NCBI GenBank assembly: GCA_034440635.1
Contig: JAOTON010001680.1
Coordinates: forward strand, 620,001 to 684,000
From: Lepas anatifera
Lineage: Eukaryota; Arthropoda; Thecostraca; Lepadidae
Direction of reading: 5' to 3'
Length of the DNA stretch: 64,000 bases
Below are positions 12,836-26,211 of this stretch, in pieces. The position numbers were made by a program, and so were the translations under genes. The first letter of the stretch is position 1. Each line of letters begins with the position of its first letter. A model generated the notes under the pieces. That model was not told where the DNA came from and did not search any database. It saw nothing but the letters and a program-made list of their open reading frames with translations.

Positions 12836-13310
12836 GTTAGACATCCTGCCCTAACCACGACCTAATTAACTTCCCTTCCCCCTCGACCCCATATGACCTC
12901 GAAGTGAACGCTTTATTAAACCCCCAGCAAAACAAATCAGTACCGGCCCACTGCAATACCCATTCAGCACCAAGGCGAGGAATATATATATCGAATTGAT
13001 TCCCCCGCATTGTTCCGAGGCTTAATAGTCCACTGAATGTAGGTAAGATCTCTGAAACACGGTTCTAGATAATTTTTCTGGGATGCCGATTCTATGACTG
13101 CGGAAAGCATACCTGTAAATCCAGACCAATCACGCCGTCTTTCTCCTAGGGCAGCCGAAAGAGTGATGAGCTATATCGTGACTAAATATAATCGTGATTA
13201 TATTAGCTTCTTAGGTTATTCCGAAAAATCAGCCCAGATGGTGAATGAGAGGGACTGATATTATCGCTTAGGGTCTGAGATGCCCCTCAGATGTCATTCG
13301 TTCCTTCAAA

Positions 13311-13585
13311 CATAGGCGGATCCAGGCAGGGGGTTAAGAGAGGCACGTGCCCCATCGACTCACCCGGCAACCGTACACCGTGCCCCGGCACTTTCTAAAA
13401 CTTTTTTCCCTTCAGGGTGCAAGCCTTTTCACCCCCACGGCCACGGTGCAATTTGGTACCTCTCTTTAAGCCACTGCTTAAGTATCGACACCCCTTCCAG
13501 GCCCAAGCGGTGGCCCCTTCGGACCCAATTTGTACCATCCTGACCAAAGTATTCCCTCCCGTCGGAGCTCCTGGATCCGCCCATG
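13311..13585. mobile_element. 275-bp MITE-like element, GGCGGATCC family
   Basis: Ends CATAGGCGGATCCAGG and CCTGGATCCGCCCATG are inverted repeats like those at 42253-42512. No matching TSD is seen, so it is older or rearranged. Confidence 0.65.
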
Positions 13586-16500
13586 CCCTTGGGATGTACC
13601 AGTTCCGCCCCTGAACGGACCGCCGCTGCACTGTAACGGTTGATGCAGATGAGATGGCTGTACATGCACCAGTCAACACCGTGGAGCGCGCCCGGGCGCT
13701 GCCAGCGGCGAAAACAGGAACTGGCTCAGGCGATTTTCCGTCTGCGAAGTGTATTCATGGCTCATTTTGACCGTCATATTGTTAAATAGACTGCGATTGA
13801 GTAGCCGATATGAGTTGTATTCGGAATATTTGAGATATTTCTTACGTGAGCTGTAGAGTTCATCATTGCCACAAAAGTTCCAACCCACTGCGGTTCATAT
13901 CCGAAGCTGTCATACGGCCGTTCCCCAGGAAGAGTTTCGTGTTGAACTGCCGAGTCATGTTGAGATAGGGCAGACATTGTGTCGGATTTTTAACCTCTCC
14001 GCTGTTTTCATTCTATAAAAGCAACGAGTAGATATGTATATCTTATGTATATTTGTCATGCGGACGAGACAAACAGGCCGGATATGCAGGTTAAAAAGTT
14101 GCCTTACGCTCAGCCGACATTGACTCACTCAGGAATATAGGGCAAATATACCCGTGAACTCTTTCCCCTCGGCTGGTCTTGGAACAAAATACATAAAGGG
14201 AGTAAGCTACACGCAATCGTTGATGATGTTATGTCCTCTAGTGTTTTCATTCAACTTTAGGTTTAGAGTAGATTCAATGACTTATATTTTGGGAGTGATG
14301 GAGCCAAGTTAGGTTCTATGCTTACATTTGTTCGTGTTATAAGTTTGTTTTAAGAACTTGGACAGTGACCGGTCTTTTCGTGCGTCGGCATTAAATGACT
14401 CGTCGGTTCTGTCTCGTATTCAGGCTATGGGAAGAGCGCTATCAAGCTTTTAAAGTAATTTCAAATGGATTTGACCCTGTGGCCATGGAAGTTTGCCGGG
14501 AGCAAGGTTCAGAATCCCAGAAACTTGTTTTGTATTCCCCTCCTTCACTTTCTCTTCATTTTTATAGCCACATCACGCATATGTGTTTTATTTTTGTTCT
14601 TTAGGTACATATAAAGAGAGAGAGAAGAGAGGGAAGCATAATATACCACTCCAAGGTTTTTGCCGACTTCTATTCTTCACACTAATAGGCGGAATGCCGG
14701 CTTTCTCGTGTCGTTTAGTTTCCAGTTTTTTTCTACATACCGTGTTGGAGATACGCGCCACTCTGGCCAGACGGCTTTCACAGGAGTCCGGGCGTCGTCA
14801 TTTACAGGACCAGTTCATGCGTGGCGACAGGATTTAATACACAGCTACGGAAAACGCGTCTCGCCCAATGCTACCGCAGAGCGTAAAGGCGACATCACAC
14901 GGCGAGAACCAATCCAAAGAAAGTGCGCTGTAATGCAAATATTATACTGCGTGCTTATTTTTTTAAATGATTTGAGTTCTGAGTGGCAGCAGCAAAAGTT
15001 TGAATGGGTTTGGTCACTGTGCCCCTTTTTGAGTCAAGTTGCTAAACGCTGATCCACGACGTTGGCTGGAAGAGATGTTTGAAAGGGTCTGTACCTGAAG
15101 GGCGAGACCTTTCACCAGCAACGGCCAGGCCTCTTGTCGACATTTCTTTTGTTTCACGCTCGCCGTTGTTGCAGCCTTCGTGCGCTGCATAGTTGTAAGC
15201 TGTTTGGCGTTGCCTGACAGTGAGTCACCGGGCCATTAAGATTATACCGTGCGAACGGCCATGGTGCCCGGGTAGCTCCAAGCCATAACAGAAGCCTGAA
15301 TCACGGCCTGTTTCTCTTCTAGGAAGGCAGAACTGGAGAAAATGTCGGTTTCGTGTTAGACATTACATGGAGTCGGTTACGTCAGGGACGTTCCAACTAG
15401 ATTGTCTTCTTTCTCTAAGGTTCTGTGCGAGCATTTGGGTGAAGTTAGTCATTCTTATCGGATGTATGCGGTAAACACGTGGTGCCTTCAATGCCATTTC
15501 TTCTCATGCGCAGACAGAATGCCAACGTGCCGTCTGGGGCCGGTACACCTAATCCATGGACATTTGCTTAGGAATGGGCCGGGTAATGGAATGGAAAGAG
15601 AGGACGCGATCGGGTTTGAAATCCTAGAAATAATATCTTTGTTTCACTGTGACTCCAGCTATTCGAATGAACTTACTCACTTTGCCACAACGATCAAATA
15701 TGTAGATTTAGACACACACATATAGATCTATATTTCTATAGAACTTAGTGTCATACCACTAGACGGCTGCAATTTTAGGTTTTATTATGTTGTTCGCACG
15801 TCCTGAATTTACTATTTCCTCCCAACAAAAAAACAAACTAGGTATCATTTCTCTTGACACGGTTCCCTGACGGTTGCCTGCCCTCGATAGGCTGTTAGCT
15901 CTAGCCCTCTGTCTTTGAATTAATTGTGGAGTCCAATAAAGGAAAGTCCGGAGGCCTTAGGGTGTGTGTGTGTGTGGCGCTGATTTCGCCCAGTTCCAGC
16001 CCCTGGTAGACTTTCTGTGCTGCCGTTTCTCACTTTCCATTGAGGTCCGGCCGCGGGGCTGGCTGGCACCACAAAAACAGCTCCCCGTAATAGAGGCCGT
16101 GACGAATGGCGGTACTGGGCACGGGGTGGAGGTGCAAACTCGGGGTTCCGGACTCTCAGAAGAGGGGCCAATTCGGGCGGCAGCCTGGAGGTGCAAACAT
16201 CAGCGACTCACACGGCGAGAGGGTAGATGAGCATGCGATACAAAACACAATGATGAAATATAGACATGGTCATCCATGGTCATTATCGCAAAACCACTGC
16301 AAGCGTGCGATGCTATTCCCAAATTGATAAAGGAAAATATGGAACATTATAGAGGGAATATTTACCCGATACAAGTCATTTTTTTATATTCGTTCACCCT
16401 ACTGCGGTGATGATGTGCTAACGAAGAACCATGAATCTCAAAATGGAAGGGCGTCATTTATAAAATACAATGGGTACATAAGTTTAAGGAAGTTATTTTC

Positions 16501-16938
16501 AGCACAGAAGTATAAAAATGCGTGTTTGTGCCTTTCCTGTAAGGTAAAATTTCATAATAAAGAATAGACGTCAGTGATATTTAAGGTACATAATATAAAA
16601 CAAATCCGTTGACACACGTTAAAGGACTGTTAAATGAAACAACGTAACAAAAAGCAAGGCTATTTCGAAAACTCAAGAGTGACGGCAAAACATCAAAAGT
16701 TTTAAAAAAAACTCTCGAACAAACAACACACATTGATTATGTTTCCCCTTTCTATTGTGGAACCAAGAGTCTGGAGCTAAAAAGAACGATGTATTCCTAT
16801 GAGACGCTAGGCTTAGTAACAAAAAGTTGACAAGAACATGCTTGCTCCCACACCAAACGCCAACTAACGATCTCGAAAAGGGAACAGGTCACTCCGGGCA
16901 CGGGCGTCAGGGATCTGATGTCTGCGATCCCACAGAGC
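13586..16938. other. No gene recognised
   Basis: Searched for the missing GIPC N-terminal exons (GH1 motifs such as QLAHGSPTG) without success. A short (GT)n run lies at 15961-15976. Confidence 0.35.
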
Positions 16939-17086
16939 CAGTGGCGGATCCAGGAACTCATTTGGGGGAGGGGGCTAGGGGCTGGAGCCTCACCTGCCAG
17001 TACCCCTGGCAGCCCCTCGCCTATGTATTAACTATAGGGACTCGGACATTTCGGGGGTCCCCTAGCCCCCCTTGGATCCGCCACTG
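16939..17086. mobile_element. 148-bp MITE, GGCGGATCC family
   Basis: Ends CAGTGGCGGATCCAGG and TTGGATCCGCCACTG. Perfect 8-bp TSD CACAGAGC at 16931-16938 and 17087-17094. Interior contains GGGGGAGGGGGCTAGGGG. About 360 bp upstream of the first visible GIPC exon. Confidence 0.9.
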
Positions 17087-17448
17087 CACAGAGCAGCCAT
17101 GCCAGCCAGTGGGAGGCACTTCTGTGCCTGGTCGAACAGGACAGCCGCTTACATTCCGCGTATACATAGCAGTTAGTTTCGAAATAACATAAAGTTGACG
17201 TTTATGTAGCGATGCCATTGTGTTGAGTTTTTTTAATTAGATTGTTAAGTTTTCCCACCTGTTGAAAACGTCCCTGTTCTTCCATAACGTTATTGGCTAT
17301 GCCAGCGTTGATAAAGAGAACTCGTATGAAATCAAAGCCGGAGTCTTTCTATTTATATGGACTGTTTGTAGAAAGACGTGCAAGTGATGAAGGCCGGGAT
17401 TGAAATCTGTCCTATCGTTAACACGGCTTTTCCTTGTTTTTTTTTCAG

Positions 17449-18190
17449 ATATTGTTTTGCACCCTGAACACACACAAGCTGGATATGGCGAAACTGTTGG
17501 GTGGTCAAATCGGCCTGGAAGACTTCATTTTCGCACATAAAAAGGTAAGAAAACCAGAAGGTGTGCATGTAGAAATATAGTTTACACCCTTCGTTTTAAT
17601 ATATTGACCGCTTTATTTGTTTTTTACCTTGAACTTAAGTGATTACTGAACGATTCTCTGCTGTAGTTTTTGGCTCAAGTAGAATACGAATATCCAAAGT
17701 CCCTTGCTTGATGAAACCGGCGCCGTTCATTTTTGAAAATTACAAAAGAGCTCAATTTAGTTCACAAGGCATAAATGACCCGAAAATGTGTTCACACCTA
17801 TTCGTACAACGTCAAATCGCAGCATCCGTCTACGATTTTTCGCAGGCCAGGCCAAGGAAATAGAAATCCTGAAGACAGAGCAAGCCTTGGGACTGACCAT
17901 TACCGACAACGGGGCTGGCTACGCCTTCATCAAACGCATCAAGGAGGGCAGCGTCATCTCCCGGACTCCACATGTACAGGTCCGTAGGCATACTGCTGCA
18001 GTATTTTTACACTTAGCTCAAGGTGTGAAAGCTGTTTGTGTCTATGTTTCCGTCACGTTAAGCAGAGTATGGACTGCCCAGGGTAGGGAGTTTTCTTGAA
18101 ATGTGCTCAGAATTCTTTTCACCGCCTCAATTTTCTTGAATAATGTTAGCAAACACTTTGAGAGTTAGCCATCATAGGGAACAATGGTGC

Positions 18191-18281
<91 letters not shown>

Positions 18282-21200
18282 GATAGATAGACATCTACGT
18301 TTCGAAACACTTGTTCTTGAAGGGTGTCAGCGAGACAGTATCCATAATAATCCCGCTACTGTGTACAATTTATAAAAAAGAGTTTTTTTAGAGACTAGGC
18401 TTAGTAGACAAAGGAGTATTATAGTCAATAATGACTAAATGATCTAATTATGTTTTTTTGACTCCTCCGAAAAAGAGGTCAGGCTCAAGTCTGAGCACTA
18501 CCGTTATGTTTCACAACAGTTATGAACCAATGACCGAGGCATTGTTCAGCGCAGAAGCGATACCCAACAAAGGATTTGCGAGTCACGTCCCAGTTGAATT
18601 CAAGAACGTACCCCAGCAATGTATCCTGACCCCAGCATGACTATAGGTCGTTAAAAATGAACGCATGGAACAAGTTCCACACGGGAGTAGGGGGCTTAAG
18701 TTCTTTAACGGGTTTTCTAATTTTCCAATTTGCTTGCCTTATCATGTACTGTCGTGTTGAATGCTGTGACGGCGTGCTGTAACACTGCTCTTTACCTCTT
18801 TGTTTAAAAGGACTTTCGAGCAACCAAATATGAGGTGGAAGGTCTGCGTAAGCATCGCTGTACTGTACTGTATTGTTTTGTTTTGCTGGCGTCCTTGCAA
18901 AACAATGCCACCAGAGTTATGTGCTAGTCACTTTTATAGTTCAAGCCCGGAAATGGACATAGGAGTAAACTGAATACAAGAGAAATGCTATCTTTCATGT
19001 AAAGTACCACGTCTGCATGTCCTTATAAGCGGTAGGACAGGGACTCGACTATCTCGACCCTATATCTGTGGTGGTTCTGGCCTAGATATCTATGTTTAAA
19101 GGTTCGTTTAAAAGTAAATGCTGTTTCTTTTTCAGTGGCAGTTGTTTTGCAGACGTATTGCTTTTAATTCTTCCCTTAGAAACTACAGACTAATAACGGG
19201 ATGACCTCTTTATGACTAGCCTTTTACTAAACGCTGTAGATTGGATGATGTTAGCTACGCGGTATGGAGAGAAGCTTTCACCCCTGGCGTTAGGATGGTG
19301 GTCGGGTTTTCTGGCCTGGCCCCAAACCAGTGGCCATGCCGGCAGGTGGGTGACCACATCGAGAAGATTGACGGCGTCAGTCTGGTGGGCCACCGGCACT
19401 ACGAGGTGGCGAAGATGCTGAAGGACATTGACGTTGGAAAGCCCTTCATCCTGCGGGTCGTCGAGCCACTGAAGGCAGGCTTCGGTATGTGTCCATGGCT
19501 TGTGCACAATATTGTATACAGGGCAGGCCTGTTCTGTTTCGTTTTCATTCTTTTGTTTCCTCCTTGAACGATGTATCTGCTGATGTATTTGTGCATATCG
19601 ATTAAAGTTTGCGATATTTTATAAAGTTTGAAAGAATAAAGCTCGTTTATGATAAAATGCATATGATAATGATATTAATAATGATATTAATAATAATAAT
19701 GTGAATTATATGTTTCCCAAGATTAAATTTTGAATACTGTTAATATCTAGTTTGCATTTAAATGAAGCCTATCGTCGATCTAATATTGCTGAAGATGTAC
19801 TAAAGAAATTAACATAAACAAACCTTGTTTGTATTTTTCCTGGTCGCTACGTCTGCCTGCTAATGAAAATTTGGCCCGCGTTGCAATAACCAAACGCCGT
19901 ATCTGCTTAACCAGCCTGTGAACAACTATACGGTTTAACTGTCTTCCCTTTGTGCAGCCAATATCGGTCCTCGGTCAGACCCGAAGGCTGGCAAGAAGGC
20001 CTCTTATGGTTCCGGCAAGGCTACACTGAGGCTACGGGCAAACGGCCCCGCCAGGGTCGAGGACGCGGTGAGACATTCTCTAGCTGCCATCACCTTTTAA
20101 TTTGCTAGCAATTCTGCTCAAGTTCCCGAAAGAAGGACTATAATGTATGCGTCCTCTGTTAGTTTCAACACCCTCACACAAACGCTGTTTTGTACCCTTT
20201 GCCACGCCGTCTCAAATATTTTCGTTATACCTTTGGAAATACTTCTATGACTCAAAATGCCACCGATATCTATTGCAAATTTATTAACTTACCCTAATGT
20301 AATTGAGTAATGTTGAGTTGTAGACTTGCACTTACAACGCACGGTTATGTGCACCTCTGCGTGTATTTTCATCTATGCAGTTGGTACGTCTTTTAGACAG
20401 CTACCATCGTGCTTCTTTTATTAACTTCCATTGATTCTGACTGACCGCGCAGGGCCCGATTTGAACTCTCCCTACTTGTGGTCCTTGTTGACCTTTATGG
20501 GTGAAGTGATAAGTGGAATCGATAGCAGCCAATCGGGGTGTGGTATGAAACACTAAGCTGAAGTGGTTGCAAAAACGCTGGAATCTGATTTTAAGGATGC
20601 GTTACGTGATGAGCAAAATTCCGGGAACGGGTAGCTTGGCTCAGATGGTCCAAATCTCAGGCTTTATCTCGAAGTGTTACCTCAGTTGAAAAATGGTTGT
20701 TTGGTATTCCTTGTTTACGCTGCTCCAGGAGATATACGTCCATTTAAAAGCGATAATTGAATTTTACAACTCATATTTCCAGTCCACTGGGACACACAGA
20801 ACAGCTCTTGGTTGTTGGAAGGGAGAGTTCAGGGATGTAGTTTAAAACATAGCCCTTAACCTGTCTCTCGTCTTTTGTGGTCTCCTGACACTGACTCCTC
20901 AAGATTCCTTTGGTGCGAATTACGTGCAAAAGGCGTAAACCAGAGCATAAGCAAAGGGTGGACGTTTCGGCTCCGTGGGTCACTGCCATCGGCTGAGACG
21001 TTTGCCAGCAATAGACTAGACATGTCACCATCTTCCTTTCGCCAAAAGACATTGAGACATAAAGACATTTTCAATCTCCGTTTAGACTACTCATTCTGGC
21101 TTTTGGATACATTTAAATTGTTTCAGTTCACCAATGTATGGATGAGGCAGGCTACGTCACAAGCTGTGTCTTGCGAGTCACATACGGATCGGGGGGGGAC

Positions 21201-23303
21201 AAGGTGTTCGTTCCTGTAACCCCCTGTTTTGCTAGGCTTCTTTCAAGGCCGCATATATCCTCCGACCCAGCAGTCTCCCGCCATCACCAGTGATAACAAT
21301 AATCAATTGACGCTCAATATTGGTCAAAGACTTCTATAGCTCTTTATTTTTGAAACTGTTTTTTAGGTTAGGTTGTGTGCTTCAATCCTGCTCGGTAAAA
21401 TGGAAACAGGTTTCCGGAAACTGAATTTATAACCGCAACACTTTCTTTTCCAGCCTACCGATATTGTGGAAGCGGCAACGAACAGGATAAACTCGCTACT
21501 GGAGGGCTTCCTAGGAATCAATGACTCCGAGCTCGGTAAGCTGCTCACTCGTTATTCATCGTTCGGAAGAATTTATTATTTTTGTACTAAAAAATTGTAA
21601 AGGGAAGGCAATCTGTGATGACCTTAAACTGACTTAGATATGGCACGATACGTACGATACGCATTGCCTGAAAAACTTCACCGTCTAATACTGCATGCTT
21701 CTTTATGGTAAACATAATTTAAGAGGTTGGTGATTTGGAACGTCCTATTATTTACAAACAAACAAATTCTGGAGTTTATTTCTGAATTCATAAATTTTTG
21801 CATGTATGTTGAAGGCCGCTGATTTTTGGGAGAGTGGGGATACGAACCAGGCACAGTAACCCCTATAAGGTGTGATGTTGACTTTGTTACGGAATCATGA
21901 AGCAAACTGAAAATGAATGTGCATGAAATTAACTGTGCGTCTCCCGATTTAAGCATGAACCTCTCCGCAGCTCGTGGCTTGCTCGGTTCAAGAATGAACA
22001 TCCTAATTTCATATAACTTTAAAATGTAATGTTCGATGTCAATGTTCCCTCCGAAAATAGGAAACGTCACAAAACTGTACTGTTTTCTTTCTGTAAGTGC
22101 ACGACAGTTTGATAAGACCGTAAAAACTTGATAGAATACAATAGAACGAACGTATTTTATGCATCGTACAAGGATAAAATTATTGTAAGGAACAGTGCAC
22201 TCGATGTTATATAATACCTCCAGAAGTTAAAATTATTGTTTCCTAAATTTGCATTCAAGACGGAAAAGCAATTCGGCCAGTTTCGAAGGAGGTTTATGCC
22301 TTGCTCGTGGTCCTGCGATTTTAAATATTGGTAGAATTGTTGCCTTCTCTTTGTTTCTCCCCAAGCTGAAGTTTTTTTAAGCTCCATACCAGATCGGACA
22401 TTGCCCAAAGTGCCATTTGTGCCAAATTTTCGAGGACTTGGGAAATTAAAGTAAGCAAGTGTGGTTGGGTTTTGTCCCAGACTTATCGTTGTATTTCTAT
22501 AACAGTGTAATACCGATTCTGATTCGCCTTACGATTCTCATGAATAGGATGGAGGTTGTTCCTTTATATATTTGTGTCATTAAATGACTTATGGTGATTG
22601 AACTTCTCAAAATTATGTTTCCAACATTTTTGTCCCTGAGCCGACCCAACTGGTCTTATTCATGGGTTTTGGAAGGGAAGTTTGACCGTTATATTTTTCG
22701 CTTTGAGTTAGGCAAGGAGAAGAAAACAGTTTCCAGGCCGTATTCGCAAGCTCAATTGTATTTGGGATACTGTACTGGCACAGGCACGCACTTGTTTGGC
22801 ATCCACGTTCGTCGTCATAATTGGTGCTTAAAGACGCTGCCACTGCATTGGCCATTTTGAGTTCATGTCTCATCCAGGAGCTCTGCTGCGACTCGGAGCC
22901 GGGAGCCATGACTCAGAACACAGCAACGCTATTCACTGAGCAAGACTTACCCTCGCTTAGGCCATTTTACGGTCACTTGTTTTCATTCCTGACTCTAAAC
23001 ATAATATAAACAGCCGTCCATTAATTAAGAGGACCAAATGTTCGTAGATGGTCCCTTCTGAATGTATCGTCAGGTTCAATACCCAGCTGCCCCATGCTTC
23101 TGTAGCAATCGTGAATCCTAACCCCACCCGCACCTTTTCTTTCAGCAACTCAAATCTGGGAGCTCGGCGAGAAAAAAGCCAACACCATGGACTTCGCGGA
23201 GGCGATCGACGGCTCGGACCTGGAGTCGTTCGGCTTCACCGACGACTTTGTCATCGAGCTGTGGGGAGCCATCACCGACGCCAAAGCTGGCCGCATCAAG
23301 TGA
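17449..23303 (+). CDS. GIPC: GIPC / kermit PDZ scaffold protein, 3' six exons (N-terminus not found)
   Basis: GIPC proteins (synectin, GIPC1; kermit in flies) are cytoplasmic adaptors that bind the C-termini of membrane receptors through a PDZ domain and myosin VI through the GH2 domain, guiding endocytic traffic. Exons read 17449-17544, 17851-17979, 19346-19484, 19958-20067, 21454-21535 and 23146-23303 (TGA). All have AG/GT borders and compatible phases, giving 237 residues. Exon 1 holds the end of GH1 ([24 protein letters not shown]). Exons 2-3 hold the PDZ domain, with carboxylate loop LGLT and block [16 protein letters not shown]. Exon 4 has [17 protein letters not shown]. Exons 5-6 hold GH2, with [15 protein letters not shown] and [18 protein letters not shown]. 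The exon 2 donor (GTCCGT) is weak. GIPCs are usually about 330 aa, so the N-terminal region and most of GH1 must lie on upstream exons that I could not see in 11-17.4 kb or that are off-window. The family assignment is secure; GIPC1, 2 or 3 subtype is not assigned. Confidence 0.93.
18193..18278. repeat. (AT)n microsatellite in GIPC intron
   Basis: About 43 uninterrupted AT units inside the second visible intron (17980-19345). Confidence 0.97.
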
Positions 23304-24414
23304 CGTCGGAATCACGACACTGCACTGAAATGCCATCGCCGGGCCTCGGCCGGTAGACACGAGGGTGTCTCAATGACGTCATCACACTGTAAATTGGTTT
23401 CGACAGGGCACGGCCGGAGCAGGTACTAAAGGGACGGCCGGAGAAGCATCACTGGTGCTAGAACTGTCACTGATTGCGAGGCTTGATTACAGTACCATGA
23501 GCTCCTTGACGTCAGTTTCGATTGCGATGGCGTCACCTGTCAGGTGACTGATGTGTGAGGTCATGAGTCACGGCCAAGTGTGTGTGCTTCGGGACAGCGC
23601 GGCCCGCCCTTCAGCCGGGCAGTTTACCAGCGGAAATTCGCAGCCATGTGGTAATGGAGAGTGTGGAGGCACAATTGATCTGTGCGAAATGGAATCGCCA
23701 GTCAGTGTGGGATGGGAAATATGTGTTCGCCATTTTGTAAGTCTATGAATCTCGGTGGCGAGAGCAGCGTCTTTTTGTAAGGCAGGCAGTGTGTGAAGCT
23801 TAGCAGCTTTGGTGAATGCGTGACATACCCTGCCCCGGAGCTTCCTCGACACGACGTGAAAGTGTGGTGTGCTACTTTTAGGATGGGTAGAGTGCGCGAT
23901 ACGTTGAATACGGATTCAACGAAGAACATCCGAAAACAATGGAAAACAGTTAACTGTGAACTGTTCCCACTTTTTCTTTCAACCTTTTCAAACATAACAT
24001 GCATTTAGGTCACCGGCAGATGTCTTGTTCACGTATAAGTGTTTTTTGGTAAAATTTTGCTCACTACTTATCCCACCGTTTTCCCCACCGGTAGTCTACG
24101 ACCTAGTTCTGCATCAAAGGCCCACCCACCTGCATTCAGGCCCGTTTCTCACCACCCCCCCCCCAGGGCTGACAGGAGCACGGCGCTCAAAACGACTTAG
24201 TGGGGTAGACATTTATCCCTCCGAGTAGTTGGCTGTCTCCCGGCAGGTACTATCCCTGTTGCTTCAGCGTTGAAATGGGACGTTTGCACTATCCGAAATG
24301 CTAGCAGCTCGTTAATCACATACCACTTTGAAGAATGTGTGTTGCCAGATTCCCGCCGAACGTACCGCCCCATCGTTGGGGCAGAGTTATGTTTCATTAT
24401 TATAGGATGACTTG
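23304..24414 (+). other. Likely GIPC 3' UTR
   Basis: No conserved protein frame; lies between the GIPC stop and an AATAAA. Inferred from position only. Confidence 0.35.
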
Positions 24415-24420
24415 AATAAA
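24415..24420 (+). promoter_or_regulatory. Candidate polyadenylation signal AATAAA for GIPC
   Basis: This is an AATAAA hexamer about 1.1 kb after the GIPC stop codon. I recognised no gene between them, so the 3' UTR could run to about 24.44 kb. A hexamer alone occurs by chance, so this is tentative. Confidence 0.3.
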
Positions 24421-24800
24421 AGTGCCTTCTCCCGATAGAAAAAACCATGTCACATGATAATTGAGCACGGTACTATAAGTTCTTAAGTTCCTGTGCTATA
24501 TATATTTGAGTGTGCCGAAGGGTCTGACAGTATTTTATCGTCCCTTACGAGCGTGTAGATATTTCTTTCCAAAATTCGTAGCGGGTACTGGTGCGTTTTA
24601 AACCCGCAGGGTTATTTTCAGTGTGCCGTGCAATGCGTGCATTGAGCTTCTGTCAGAGTATTACAGTCAATGACTACGACAGTGATTATGTGCGGTGTTT
24701 CGTATGCCGGCCTTTGCCGCTGGTGGAACCAAGTGCCGTCCAGCGAAAGCTAGATCCTCCGACAAAGCGGGCCGCCCCTGCCGAGGAGCGCCACCGGCGG

Positions 24801-25097
24801 TGCCCCAGACCAGCGCGGCAGCACGCCCCATACTGCCCAACTGGTGCCCCAGACCAGCGCGGCAGCACGCCCATACTGCCCAACTGTGCCCCAGACCAGC
24901 GCGGCAGCACGCCCCATACTGCTGAACTGGTGCCCCGGCCTGGCGGCAGCACCCATACTGCTGAACTGGTGCCCAGACCAGCGGCAGCACGCCCCATACT
25001 GCTGAACTGGTGCCCCAGACCAGGCGGCAGCACGCCCCATACTGCTGAACTGGTGCCCCAGACCAGCGCGGCAGCACGCCCCATACTGCCCTACTGG
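24801..25097. repeat. Seven-copy 44-bp minisatellite
   Basis: Units start at 24801, 24845, 24887, 24931, 24970, 25011 and 25054, with lengths 44, 42, 44, 39, 41, 43 and 44. Core words are CCCCAGACCAGCGCGGC, AGCACGCCCCATACTG and CTGAACTGG. Length differences are not multiples of 3, so the long frames through it on both strands are unlikely to be selected as protein. Confidence 0.95.
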
Positions 25098-26211
25098 TGT
25101 CTCAGCCAGCAACGCCCCTCTTCAGTGACGTGGTGATGGCTAATGCCATAGGGGGCCACACACCTTCGGCCGGCGCAGTGTGACTGTAGTGAATGACGTC
25201 ACCACCCCTGGCATGTTCCGAGGTTTGTGTGGAGCGGCTTATACGGCGGAACTTTATAGCTTTAGCGCGTGGCAGTTGAAGTCCGCCGAAGGCTGAGCTT
25301 GGACGGTGACGTGTCCGACAAGCCACACAATGACGGTTGTGTCCCAGTCAAGAAGGCCCGCGCTACACGAACGGCTGTATGATACGCACCATTCCACGAA
25401 GAGCACATTCCGCAGCGGCTGAGTGACGATGTACTAGGATGTGATGCTGGCAAAATACATATACATTAAAAATGATCCCGCTCGCTCTTTCGCGTTTGGA
25501 ACTTAGGAGATATTTTCTGAAGGCATTGTCAAAGAATTGCCAAAACATTGGAACACGGACGATTCAGATGTCATGACTCATGTTCTACCGCACCTGAGCT
25601 CAGTAGTTCAAACCGCCCACTCCGATGGAGCGGTGAGGGCTATAACTTCATCGTCTTAACCTATTCTCAAGAGAGCATTCAGCTCTTTTCAACATCAGAA
25701 CAGATGCACTCGAATAAAATGATCTTGTTCATCAGGCCCGTGTATTGCAGCGCCAACTTCGCGAAGCGATGTAGAATCATGCTCGCACGTCTCGCGACAC
25801 ACGCTTACTTTCAGACAGTATGAAAAATAAACTAAAATTTCAGACTAGTAAGGCCTCAATATTCACAATCCAATAATATAATATTTGAGAACTCCGGAAG
25901 CATATCTTCATTAAGTCTATCAGCTCAACGAGCAACTATAACAATGTATATCTATAGCCAACAACGCCTCATTGTATCACTTATAAATATTTATAAAAGC
26001 CTTCCCATTCGGCGAAGCAAAAGGCAAATGATCACATGCACAACACCACATGAACACAACACAGTCCGCAAAGCCGTGACCAGAAGTAACCCAAACATTT
26101 TAACCCTCGTGTAAGCAATGGCCACACTAAACACCAGCACGCCCCCCATTCCGAGCATTATTAGCGAAACACAGTCATCAGACAGAGTCCCGATCGAACG
26201 CCTTCTTCATG
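25098..26211. other. No gene recognised; includes FAM114A 3' flank
   Basis: AT-rich toward 25.8-26.1 kb. No convincing AATAAA on minus close to the FAM114A stop was picked out. Confidence 0.35.

Noticed and set aside
18184..18375. Tyr-Ile repeat frame
   Set aside because: Product of the (AT)n microsatellite in a GIPC intron.
21830..21870. B-box-like GGTTCGTATCCC on minus in GIPC intron 4-5 region
   Set aside because: No matching A box at tRNA-like distance.
24591..25136. 181-aa frame and several antisense frames in the minisatellite
   Set aside because: Unit lengths vary by non-multiples of three and no conserved domain is present.
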